From Thecamonas trahens ATCC 50062 (taxonomy: Eukaryota > Apusozoa > Apusomonadida > Apusomonadidae): 64,000 nt of DNA. Below are positions 43,077-52,799 of the stretch, in pieces (position 1 is the first letter of the stretch; each line of letters begins with the position of its first letter). The position numbers and the translations under genes were made by a program. The notes under the pieces are model-generated. The model had not been told where the DNA came from, made no database searches, and was given only the letters and a program-made list of their open reading frames with translations. Location of the stretch: NCBI RefSeq assembly GCF_000142905.1, contig NW_013657629.1, positions 54,460 to 118,459 on the forward strand. Reading direction: 5' to 3'.

Positions 43077-44888
43077 ATGGGCAGTGTCTCGGCAGCGAGT
43101 TTGCTAAGAAAGGTGGGCATGGTGGGCGTGCTGGTGCTGGTGGCTCTGGTGGCTCTGGCTGCGGCGGAGGAGGTCCCAGAGCAGGTGATGGGCAGGATGG
43201 GCGGCGAGGCGGCGGCGATGCGGGCCGAGGCGCGGCGGGCGATGGCGGCGGTGCATGACGGGCTCGGAACGCGGCTGGGCGAGCTGCGGGCGATGGTCCC
43301 GGGAGGACTTCAGGCTGTCTCGTCCGAGTGCGAGGTGGCGGCGAACAGGGTGGTGGGCATCATGAACGCGGCCGAGTGCGCGGTGGTGTTTGACGAGAAC
43401 GACTCGAGGAACATCTGGAAGGCGAGCGAGAAGGCCGAGCTGGAGGTCACGATCCCGCAGTTCTGCGAGTCGTCGTGCCGGAGCGAGCTAAGCCCGGCGT
43501 TCAAGTCGCTGTTGCGGACGTGCAGCCGGGAAGAGCTCGGCGATCTTGGGATCAGCGACAAGACCGTGGTGGACCTGCGGGTCACGCTCACGCTGCCATG
43601 CTTCCAGGTGGAAGGGCGTTACTGCTTCCCCGAGGTTGTGGAGTTTGGCCAGCTGTTTGGCGGCAACACGGTGCTGACGCAGCAGATCCTGGACACGGCG
43701 TGCTCGCAGTGCAAGCGCAAGTACTTTTACACGCTGGTCACGCTCTCGACGGTGGACGTTGATGCGGCGCGGAGCCTGGCGGCGACATTTGAGCTGACGT
43801 GCCTGCGGGCGATACCAAAGACCGGCAAGTACTGCATGCTCGAGTTCGAGGATATCAACGAGTTCAAGCGGCAACGGCCCGAGCCGAGTACGGCGGCGGT
43901 GTTTACACGCATGTGTGCGACCAACTGCATGGCGCGGCTGGGCGCGGTCTCGCGGGCGTTCAATGTAAGTGGGACGTCGAACGCCGACTTTCGGACGTCG
44001 CAGACATTCTGCCACCGCGACCCTGCGGGTGAACTGTGCGTGGTGCGTGTGGTCAACGCGCTTGGCGAGCTGTCCTCGTGCCCATCGACCACGTGTCCGG
44101 GATGCGCTCCCGAGACCGGCCAGGGATGTGCAAGCCAGCAGGCGCCGTACTGCGACGGCGACCGCGGGTCGGATGCGCAGCAGGCGGCCGGGTACTGCAA
44201 CGCGACCATGTGCGGTGGAGCCATCGACACCTTTCTCTCGGCCACGGGCTGCTGCTCGTCCACAGTGGTGGCCGTCATGCCGTCAGTGGCGGCGCAGCAC
44301 CGGCTGGTCTCGTGGGTCACCCGGCCGCCGCCGGTTGGCTGCGACCGCACGTTCAACGCCGTCTGCATCGGCGAGCTCGTGGCGGTCCGTCTCGTTGTCC
44401 GTAACCTGCGGCGGGCGTGGGTCGAGAGCAATCGCGCCGCGCTGCAATCCGCCATCGTCGCGGACCTGGCCGCCAACACTGGCATCCAGCCGCAGTACAT
44501 GGCCAACTTTGTGGTGGTGAGCACCGGCGCTGCCGCCGTGCCCAGCTCGGAGAGCGAAGCGGCTGTTGCTGCCGACCCGATCGCCACAACTGCCACCACG
44601 GTGACCATCGACATCAACGCGGCGTCGTCGGCCGACGCGCGATCGGTATCGCTCATCCTCGCAACTGGCACCTTTGTCTCACCGCAAACCTCAGCGCTGG
44701 GCGAGGATGCGGTGGACAATGCCGAGCTCGGCATTGCAGTTGCCCCCGCCGCCACCTCGTGCTCGTCGTGCGTCCAGGAGACGCCGGCGTCCGGCGCTCG
44801 TGCTGGCGCTCACGCCATCGCGCCACTTCCTTTGCTCCTCGCCCTCTTAGCAGTTGTGTGTGCACAGTGGCTGTTTCTGTCGTCATAA
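43077..44888 (+). CDS. Cys-rich secreted/GPI-anchored surface protein, paralog A
   Basis: Single exon, 603 residues. Signal peptide VGMVGVLVLVALVALAAAEE at ~12-31; C-terminal hydrophobic tail (LPLLLALLAVVCAQWLFLSS) with no cytosolic extension, after TSCSSCVQETPASGARAG, which fits a GPI-attachment signal. The ectodomain has about 30 cysteines in fixed spacing, with motifs CESSCRSEL, LPCFQVEGRYCFPEV, CSQCKRKY, GAIDTFLSATGCC and CPSTTCPGC. About half its residues match the gene at 45601 (paralog B), and cysteines, length and ends align. I do not recognise the family. A conserved block (DRTFNAVCIGE, VRLVVRNL, ADLAANTGI) could be a separate fold. Likely a cell-surface protein. Confidence 0.8.
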   Translation: MGSVSAASLLRKVGMVGVLVLVALVALAAAEEVPEQVMGRMGGEAAAMRAEARRAMAAVHDGLGTRLGELRAMVPGGLQAVSSECEVAANRVVGIMNAAECAVVFDENDSRNIWKASEKAELEVTIPQFCESSCRSELSPAFKSLLRTCSREELGDLGISDKTVVDLRVTLTLPCFQVEGRYCFPEVVEFGQLFGGNTVLTQQILDTACSQCKRKYFYTLVTLSTVDVDAARSLAATFELTCLRAIPKTGKYCMLEFEDINEFKRQRPEPSTAAVFTRMCATNCMARLGAVSRAFNVSGTSNADFRTSQTFCHRDPAGELCVVRVVNALGELSSCPSTTCPGCAPETGQGCASQQAPYCDGDRGSDAQQAAGYCNATMCGGAIDTFLSATGCCSSTVVAVMPSVAAQHRLVSWVTRPPPVGCDRTFNAVCIGELVAVRLVVRNLRRAWVESNRAALQSAIVADLAANTGIQPQYMANFVVVSTGAAAVPSSESEAAVAADPIATTATTVTIDINAASSADARSVSLILATGTFVSPQTSALGEDAVDNAELGIAVAPAATSCSSCVQETPASGARAGAHAIAPLPLLLALLAVVCAQWLFLSS

Positions 44889-45600
44889 ACATCGGCCGCA
44901 AATCTATTTGCGGAAGCGGGGGGGATTGGGGGGTGGGGGGGGGTGGGGTGGGGGGGGAGGGTGGGGGGGGTGGGGAGGCAGGAGAAAGAACGAAGGTACT
45001 TCACTGTTTATCCATGTACGCCCTCCACCACTCACCACCACCGCCACCACCCCCGCCAGCCGTAGCCCCCACCCCCACCCCCACCCCCTCCCACACACGC
45101 ACACATGCACATAAGCACAAACGCCCATCCCCACCGCCTCCGCCCCTCCCTTCCTCCCTTCCTCCCTTCCTCCCTCCTGCTCCTCGCAACTCCCCAGAGA
45201 CAACAGCGCCATTAAAGCCGCAGCCGTACCCAATATCGGCGTCCCCCTTGCCACTGCCCACCTCCACTGCCCACCACCACCACCACCCCCACTGCCCCAC
45301 CCCCACCACCACTACCACCACCCACCACCACCACTCCCTCCTCCCTTCTTTTCTTTTCACCCTCCCCCGTCATCCCCCCTCATCCCCTCATCCCCCCCCC
45401 CCAACCTCCCCGTCCTCTCTCACCACAATTTTTGTTCGCCAACGTCACTGCGACTGCTGCGCACTTCTTCCGTTTGTCTTCGTCTTTCCTTCGCCCGCTT
45501 TTTTTTGCCCTCCACCTAAAAAGGGAGTCTTTTTCCACAACACTCAGCGGCGACTGACAGACACTCACTCAAACACCCCGCTGCACAGACGGTATCTATC
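44889..45600. other. C-rich spacer between surface-protein paralogs
   Basis: 712 bp of low complexity: G-runs at 44920-44975, then (CCACC)n and C-runs on the plus strand from 45025 to 45410. The final 150 bp are more ordinary and probably hold the promoter of paralog B. No gene is supported. Confidence 0.6.
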
Positions 45601-47382
45601 ATGATGATGAAGACTCTGCTTGTGGTGGCCATCGTGCTGGTGGTCGCTGCAGTGGCCGACGAGGAGCACGAGCGCCACCTTCGGACGATGGCCAAGGCCC
45701 GTGCCTTTGCCTCGCACCCCGACAACGGCAACAAGCTGGCCGGCGTCCATGGACGCATCTCAGCCAAGCTCGGCGAGATTCGCCAGCAGGCGCAGGAGCT
45801 CCAGGCGCATGCCTCGCGCGCGCTCTCTGCCCGTGCAGTCTCTGACGACTGCGCCGCCGCCACGGCTCTTGTGTGGCAGTCCGTCTCGGCCGAAGAGTGC
45901 AAGGTGGTCTTTGACGACAACAACCCGCAGAACATCTGGAAGTCCACGTCCAAGTCTGAGCTCGAGCAGACGATCCCTGCGTTCTGCGAGTCGGACTGCC
46001 GCGCCACCCTTCTGCCGCGCTTCCGCTCTATGCTCCGCACCTGCAACCGCGCTGAGCTCCGCGAGCTCAACGTGACGGTCGAGACCATTGTCCACGTCCG
46101 CCTTGCCCTCAAGCTCCCGTGCTTCCAGGTCAACGGCCAGTACTGCTTCCCGGAGGTGACCGAGTTTGAGACGGCCTTTGCCAACAACGCCAATCCGACC
46201 CAGGAGTCGCTTGGCCAGGCATGCACAACGTGCAAGCGCCGCTACGTTCTCGCCATGGTCGCCCTGCACACTCAGGACCCCGAGGCCGTCAGCGGCGTCG
46301 CTGCCCTCTTCCAGATCCTCTGCCTCCGCTCGCGCCCGCGCACCGGCAAGTTCTGCCTCCCCGAGTTCCACGCGATCGGCGAGTATGCCAAGACCTCGCC
46401 GCCTGTTGCCGATCTCTTCAAGCGCCAGTGCGAGACCAACTGCATTGCCCGCCTCGGTGCCCTCGCCCGCGCCTTTAACTTCTCGGGCTTCTCTGGCGAC
46501 GACTTTAAGAACACCCAGCTGTTCTGCTACCGCGACGACAACAACAAGCTCTGCCTTGTCCGCATCTTTGAGACCATCGACTCGCTCAAGGCGTGCCCGT
46601 CGACGACCTGCACCGGCTGCGACACCGAGACCGGTGCCGGCTGCGACAACAAGACTGCGCCTTACTGCGCTGGCGACCGCGGCGCGGACGCCCAGCAGAA
46701 GGAGGGTTACTGCGACAACGCCATGTGCGGCGGGGCCATCGACACATTCATGTCCAACACAGGCTGCTGCTCCAACCTCATCGTCGCCCTCGCCGACACC
46801 CAGGAGAAGCGGGCCCAGTTGCACAACTGGGTGACCAAGCCGCAGCCGGCCGGCTGCGGCCGCACGTTCAACACCAAGTGCGTTGGCGAGAAGATCTTTG
46901 TCCGCCTCGTCGTCCGCAACCTCCTCTCCACCTGGGTCGAGGCCAACCTCCGCCAGCTCGAGGCCGCCATCATTGCCGACCTTGCCGCCAACACCGGCAT
47001 TGAGGCCGAGTACATGTCCAAGTTCACCGTCGAGGGCACCTCGGCCTCCTCCCGCTCGGAATTCGAGCTTATCAAGCCCTCGTCTTGGTTCTCTGCCCGC
47101 TCCACCGGCACCGAGACCACCATCTCCATCGAGCTCGACGCCCCGTCGTCGCGCGAGGCCCACGAGGCTTACCTCCAGCTCTCTGCCGGTGAGTTCATCT
47201 CGCCCAAGACCTCGACCTCGGTCTCCGAGGACGGCGTGGCCAACCAGGAGGACGGTGTGACCGTCGAGTCCAAGTCGACCTCGTGCAACTCGTGCACTTC
47301 GGCTGCCACCAACGCCTCGCGCCTCCCGGCCTTTGCCGTCGCCGCCATTGCCGTCGTTGCCGCTTTTTTTGCCATGCTCTAG
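45601..47382 (+). CDS. Cys-rich secreted/GPI-anchored surface protein, paralog B
   Basis: Single exon, 593 residues, a tandem paralog of the gene at 43077. Signal peptide MMMKTLLVVAIVLVVAAVAD; C-terminal GPI-type tail (LPAFAVAAIAVVAAFFAML) after TSCNSCTSAATNAS. Shared blocks: LPCFQVNGQYCFPEV, CTTCKRRY, KFCLPEF, CETNCIARLGALARAFNFSG, CPSTTCTGC, GAIDTFMSNTGCC and VRLVVRNLLSTWVEANLRQL. Cysteine positions match paralog A almost throughout. Codon choice is more C-ending here than in A (for example AAC, GCC), hinting at higher expression. N-glycosylation sequons (NVT, NFS, NKT) support a secretory route. Family unrecognised. Confidence 0.82.
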   Translation: MMMKTLLVVAIVLVVAAVADEEHERHLRTMAKARAFASHPDNGNKLAGVHGRISAKLGEIRQQAQELQAHASRALSARAVSDDCAAATALVWQSVSAEECKVVFDDNNPQNIWKSTSKSELEQTIPAFCESDCRATLLPRFRSMLRTCNRAELRELNVTVETIVHVRLALKLPCFQVNGQYCFPEVTEFETAFANNANPTQESLGQACTTCKRRYVLAMVALHTQDPEAVSGVAALFQILCLRSRPRTGKFCLPEFHAIGEYAKTSPPVADLFKRQCETNCIARLGALARAFNFSGFSGDDFKNTQLFCYRDDNNKLCLVRIFETIDSLKACPSTTCTGCDTETGAGCDNKTAPYCAGDRGADAQQKEGYCDNAMCGGAIDTFMSNTGCCSNLIVALADTQEKRAQLHNWVTKPQPAGCGRTFNTKCVGEKIFVRLVVRNLLSTWVEANLRQLEAAIIADLAANTGIEAEYMSKFTVEGTSASSRSEFELIKPSSWFSARSTGTETTISIELDAPSSREAHEAYLQLSAGEFISPKTSTSVSEDGVANQEDGVTVESKSTSCNSCTSAATNASRLPAFAVAAIAVVAAFFAML

Positions 47383-48467
47383 ATGGCGACAGCTAAACAA
47401 CCATTTGTCCCGTATGCACTGATCTTTGTGGGCGAGCCAAGGTGTGAGTGCGGGCCGAGTAGGGTGCGGACCGGGCGAGCGCAGGTGAAGCGAGAGCAAG
47501 CCAAGCGAGGGCATGGCATCACGCGAGAGCGAGCAAAGTGCCAAGCAAGCGAGAGGAGATCGAAGAAGAAGAAGCGAGGCTTGGGTTGGGGGTGGAGGAG
47601 CGTGGGGGCGTGGGGGGCAGGGGGAAGGGGTTGGGGCTTCTAAATCGAGTAACTGCGCCGGTGTACCGGGACATGAGATAGAAGTGATGTGGTGGCTAAA
47701 CATTTGGTCCGAATCACGATTTGGCATCAAAACTATAAATATATATATTCTAATCCGTAGAATAATATAAATAATTGGCTTCCAAATGATAATTGATTTT
47801 TGTTACAATATATTATAAATAACTATATAAATTTTCTGCTAGCCCTAGATTTTCAGAAAACTGTGTCTTATTGTGTCTCCACACCTGTAGAGACCTCTGC
47901 AATGCTCTTTCCCCTCTGTGGTGCTTGCTAGGTACATGCAATTCCTTTCAAAGTCCTTGCAAACGAGAGTCCAGCGTGTGATCTATATAGCTATGTGCTT
48001 CTTGCCATATCATCTGATCTACAGTGTACAAAAAGCCCAAAAATCTCATGCATGTCTGCGGGCAGAGACTCGCAGCGCGTCTTCTTCAACAAGCGGGACC
48101 AAACAGCCACGCAATAGGAGCCGCGCGATGCATGTTTCATAGCTCGCGGCATACACGTCGCGGCGGTATCGAGCTTAGTTGTGCGCCGAACTCGCGATCC
48201 GATCGCCGCACCCTCCCTCCCTCCCTCCCTCCCTCCAACGGAAATTCAATCCGGTTCCTGCTTGCGACAAGCCCAGACACACACATATCCGCCTCAGGCC
48301 ACCATCAAGAGCTGGGCCTAAAGCAGCCACTTGTAGGGGCCGTTGGTAGTACCACCCCGCAAGCCCATGGCTGCAAAAACGACGCGCAAAACTGTCAGCG
48401 CACGCGTGTGGCGAGCTTCCATTGCTGGCACGGGTGTGCGACCAATGCCACACTCGACGACAGGCGT
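47383..48467. other. Intergenic region containing the AT-rich island
   Basis: 1085 bp between surface paralog B and the receptor channel. Flanks of the AT island include a (GAGCGAGCAAG)-like stretch at 47520-47560 and a (CCCT)n run at 48211-48236. Frames entering the channel gene from 48024 are not protein-like before 48468. Confidence 0.5.
47690..47850. other. AT-rich island
   Basis: About 160 bp with runs such as AAATATATATATTC, ATAATATAAATAATTGG and AATATATTATAAATAACTAT, in otherwise very GC-rich DNA. It grades into moderately AT-rich DNA to about 48060. No gene is visible. Possible roles: origin or scaffold-attachment site, an organelle-DNA insertion, or a decayed mobile element; none can be shown here. 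Confidence 0.85.
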
Positions 48468-50034
48468 ATGGCGCCAAGAGGACGGAATGCGGCCAGAGCG
48501 GCGGGGGGGATGGCTCTTGCTGTGGTGCTGCTGCTAGTAGGCGTGGTGGGTGCGGCGTCGCCGCTCCGTGTGGGCTTGGTGACGGACCTCGAGCCCTTTG
48601 TCTTTGCCGACCCGGCCGGTCGCTTGCGCGGCTTCGACAGGAACCTCCTCGATGCGCTGGCCGGCGAGATGAAGCGTGAGGTGGAGCCTGTGTTGTTTGC
48701 GACGATTCCTGAGCTGCTCGATGCGCTGGCGGTCCCTGCAGGCGCGTCGAACGCGTCGCTCGACTTTGCGCTCTCGGCGCTCTCGGTCACCCTCCCGCGG
48801 CAGCAGGCGTTTGACTTTTCGCAGCCGTACTTTGACTCGGGCTTGGCGGTGCTGGTTAGCTCATCGAGCGGCGGGCACGCCGCGATTGTGGACGCGCTCT
48901 TCTCGCCACTCTTTCTTCTCCTCATCTTCATATTTGTCCTTGGCCTGCTCGTCTTTGGCCACTGTCTCTGGCTCTGCGAGCGGCGGACGAACTCGGAGTT
49001 CTCACCAGGCTACGCCGCAGGCGCTTTGATGGCGTGTGGTGGGCGTCGGTCACCGCCACCACCGTCGGCTACGGCGACATCTCACCGCATTCGCGCGCTG
49101 GCAAGCTCGCTGCCATCTTCATCATGTTCTGGGGCCTTGTTGTTACTTCGTTTTTGTCGGTACCGTCTCGTCAGCCCTCACTCTCTCCGCGCTCGCCTCC
49201 TCAATCAACGGCGTCAGCGACTTGCCTGGCAAGCGCGTCGGCATTGTCATGGGCCAAGCCTCGGCAGACTACGCCACCACTCACATTCCGGCCCAATTTC
49301 ACAACTACGTCGATCTCAACCGGGCCGTCGACGCTCTGCTGGCCGGCGAGCTCGACGCCATTGTCGACGACGCCCCGCTCGTCCTCTACTTTGCGTCGAA
49401 AGCATCTGGGGGCCGCGCCAAGGTTGTCGGCGACATTTTCAACGACCAGCGCTACGCCGCCGGACTCCCGTTTGCCTCGCCCATCGCCGAGGAGCTCAAT
49501 GTCGCGCTGGCCAAGCTCGAGTCCGACGGCACCATTGCCAGCCTCTACCAGCGCTGGTTCGTGCCGACCCATGGCGAGACTGGCGAGAACGGCAGCGATC
49601 AGATCAATGTCTCACATGGTAACCTTGTCGGCTTTGGCACCGCCATGGGTGTCGTTCTCACCATGACTCTTGTGGGCTGCATCGCCGCAACCGCCTTTGC
49701 CCGCAACCGCGACGCTGCCGATGCGAGCCGCCTACCCAGCACTCCCGGCATGGCTGACGCCCTCGTCGCCAAGCCTGGCGGCGGTTGTGACTTGGAAATG
49801 GCCCCGCTTGTTCCGCCTCGTAACGCCGACTCGCAGCTCTCGCTCCTCACGGCCGAAGTTCTCGAACTGAAGGCCATGGTTGCCGCCCTCGCTGGTGCAT
49901 CGACGACCGCCCGGCCAGCTGGCGCCAGGCGCCGCGGCCACCTTGAGCCGTCCCGATTCGAGGGCGCGCCTGGGTCGAGCGGCGGCGACGAGCCGCTGGA
50001 TTCGACCGGCTACGCTGCATGGAAGGACGAGTAG
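48468..50034 (+). CDS. Glutamate-receptor-like channel with K+ selectivity filter (GluR0-like)
   Basis: Three frames join by adding one T to TTT (49025-49027) and one T to T5 (49151-49155), giving about 522 residues. Order: signal peptide (MALAVVLLLVGVVGAA); ligand-binding half S1 (LRGFDRNLLDALAGEMKRE, SVTLPRQQAFDFSQPYFDSG with the ligand-binding Arg); helix M1 (LFLLLIFIFVLGLLVFGHCL); pore loop VWWASVTATTVGYGDISP; helix M2 (AAIFIMFWGLVVTSF); half S2 (DLPGKRVGIVMGQAS, LDAIVDDAPLVLYFA); an extra helix (FGTAMGVVLTMTLVGCI); cytosolic tail. TVGYGD is the K+ channel filter, as in cyanobacterial GluR0. Two M helices plus a filter would be prokaryote-like, but the extra C-terminal helix matches eukaryotic M4. 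The ligand is probably an amino acid (inference). Confidence 0.85.
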
Positions 50035-50054
50035 CGACAGTCGCTGCACGTATG

Positions 50055-52434
50055 CTACTCGCGCTTGGTGGTGAAGAAGATAAAGTCCTTCTTGGTGATC
50101 ACGCCCTGGAGTCGCCCGCGGAAGCAGATCCACATGTGTGAAACGCCGGCCATCTTGAACAAAAAGTCGACTCGTTGGAGCGTTGTCGACGGCGCAAGCG
50201 TAAACGGCGCGTCGTCGACGACCACCTCTGGTGCGGCAAATGGAAACGGTGTAGCGTCGAGAATATCACGGACAGAGCGGTTGACGAGCGCGTCGAGTGC
50301 AGCGGTCCGCGGCGCAGAGAGCGGGATCGGGCCCTCGACATCCGCCAGCGACCGAGTCCATCCCGAGCCGAGCGTGCTGACGCTTGCCGCTCGTCGCCGC
50401 AAAGGTGGTGATGCCAGCAAGCCGGCTTCGGGGTCACCACCGTCATCGACCACGCTCAGGTACGCAACATCATCCTCACCCGCCACAGCATCGGCGCCAA
50501 CAACCGGTGCCGGCGTCCACATACCGCCCCAACCGCCAGACGCCAGCTCGACCGACGCAGTGGTGGAGGCGCGCATGCGGCGATCCGCCGCGAGCGTCGG
50601 CAGTGCAGTCCCGCTACTGTCGTCGTCGTCATCATCATCATCATAGGAATCGCCAAGTGAGCAATCGGCACTGTGTCGTCATTGACACCTTTCTCGCTGT
50701 CATCGGTCGATCCTGTCACCTCCCACGCCGGCTGGACAAGGCCGCGAGTGGGTGGGTGTCGGGCAATGGGGCCGAGGTCGGCCGCCGAGTGGCCGGCAGA
50801 GCGGAGCGAAGTGGCAAAGGCGTAGAGCTCGTCCTCAAGTGAAGCGCGCGCCACCACACCAAGAAACACATCGTTGTCTGTGGAGTCGACCCAGGGTAGA
50901 CCCATGTAGTCGTGACCGTGGAGTGCGTCAAGAACGTCGCCGTACGTCGAGTTGAGGGTGAGCGTAATGAGCTCAGTCCGCATCAGCGACGACGCCGGTG
51001 CGTAGTACTGCTCAGGCTTGACTTTGGGTAGGAATGGGATGTTCTTGATGGAGAGCAGCACCTCATAGAACGGGAGTGTGAGCAGGTTGCCGACCGAGTA
51101 AGCAATGAGGACGGCGAGGAACGACGGGACAAGGTGATGGGTCTGGCCTGTCAGCTCGACAGCAATGATGGCGGTGGAGATGGTCCGGGTGACACCTGCG
51201 GTCATTGCCGCGGCGCCGACAATGGCGTACCCGCCAGCAGCAACGTTGAGGGTCGGGAAGAGGTGCGACATGATTTCGCCGACAAACCGGCCAAAGGCAG
51301 CGCCATAGGCAAAGACTGGCGAGAAAACGCCCGAGGGAATCGGGAGGACGACAGCAGCAGTGGTGAGCACAAACTTGATGGGCACGTAGATACCGAGGTC
51401 GAACAGGATGTGATTGAGTGACTCGATCTCCTCGTGCGAGACAAGCCGCTCGATGTTGGTCTTCTCGTCCTCATGCAGCAGGCGGTTGAGGAACCAGGTG
51501 ACTGTGGCCGACACCGCAGTGACGACCGCCACCGAGGTGAGCGGCCACTTTGCGCCGAGCGCAGGAACGCGGGCCCGCAGATAGATGAGCCGCGAGACAA
51601 CAAAAACAAGCCAGCGCCCATCAGGCCGGCAGCAAGGCCGAGGCCGGCGTACGCCACAAACTCTGGGAACGAGTACGGGAGCTGGGTGATGTCGGTCGAG
51701 AAGAGTGCGAGGTTCTTGTACACGTCGATGATGGGGATTTCGGCGAGGGCGCGGACAAAGAAGAGGCCGACGACGGCGGCGTAGTACGCCTTGGGTAGGT
51801 TGTCGACAAAGTAGTATGTGGCGGTGACTTCGACCGAGAAGAGGACCGCGCCAATGGGTGCGCCAAAGGTGGCAGTGACCCCAACCGCCACCGCAGCCGC
51901 AAGCAGCTGGATCCGCAGTGGGCCGGCGGCGTAGAGTGGCGCAAAGAGCGGAATGGTGAAAAGGACAGCGGCCGTGGCAGCGGCAAGATGCACAAACGGG
52001 CCTTCCTTGCCGATCGAGAGCCCAGCCGCTTGCGCGGCCACAAGGCCAACAAACTTGGTGCCGAGTGTGCGCCCGGAGAGGAAGCCCGCGTGGACCACGC
52101 CCGCCAGGTGGCTCTTCATCTCGGGAATACCCGAACCAGCGGCGGCAGGCGCAATGTACTTGACCAGCGCGGCGGCAACAAGGCCGGCAGCAACCGAGAT
52201 GCCCACATACGCCACCAGTGAGAGCGCCGCCGGGAGCCCACCCGACACCGCCGCCCGCGCCTGCTGGATGTAGGCGATGGCCGCGTTGGCCACGTAGCAC
52301 ACCGTCGTCGCCGTCATGCCCATCGCCGTCAGAAAGACGAGCGTCAGCAGCGGAATCGGTGCCATAGCCTGCGGCGCCGCCGCCAGCCGCTTGCCCCCGC
52401 GCCTGTGTGGCGCCCCAGCCGCGCTCGCCGCCAT
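50055..52434 (-). CDS. CLC-family chloride channel with CBS domains
   Basis: Three frames join by adding one base to the A5 run at 51602-51606 and one near GG 50667-50668, giving about 793 residues from ATG 52434. The frame is open further upstream, so the N-terminus is uncertain. CLC signatures: AGSGIPEMKS, GKEGPFVHL with the gating Glu, FGAPIGAVLFSVEVTATYYF, and PIPSGVFSPVFAYGAAFGR. The residue that is the proton Glu in CLC exchangers (second E of SLEE) is Val here (SVEV), as in CLC-1/2 type channels. That suggests a Cl- channel rather than H+/Cl- exchange. CBS1 (MRTELITLTLNSTYGDVLDA) and CBS2 (near the end, VSHMWICFRGRLQGVITKKD) flank an acidic/Ser linker. The stop lies 20 bp from the converging receptor gene stop. 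Confidence 0.88.
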
Positions 52435-52799
52435 CGTCGTCGTCGCCACCGCCTCGCCGCCACGCCCGCCGCCGTCGTCTGTCGCCCTCACGTGCCCGCC
52501 TGACAGCCCGCCACCTGCGCCCGGAAGGAGCGCCGAATAGAAGTCAAGCACAAAGTAGCGGTCGACCCGTGGGGGGGGGTTGCAGAGCCATGATATGGTG
52601 GGGGGGGGGGGGGGGGGGGGGAGGGGAGGGGAGGGGGGCGGGTTCGGCGGGTGTGGTGGAGTGTGTCTTCCATTGCGTGGTCTCTGACAGAAGACTGGGT
52701 GTTTTTTTTCACTCTGTTCATGCGCCCGGCACGTGATCGACAACCTGTCATGGGCACTCTCCGCTCTGTCTTGCGTGATCGGGTGGCAAAGCCGCAGCT

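Noticed and set aside
45760-47730. 656-residue minus-strand frame opposite surface paralog B
   Set aside because: Antisense of a Cys-rich protein conserved in paralog A on the plus strand.
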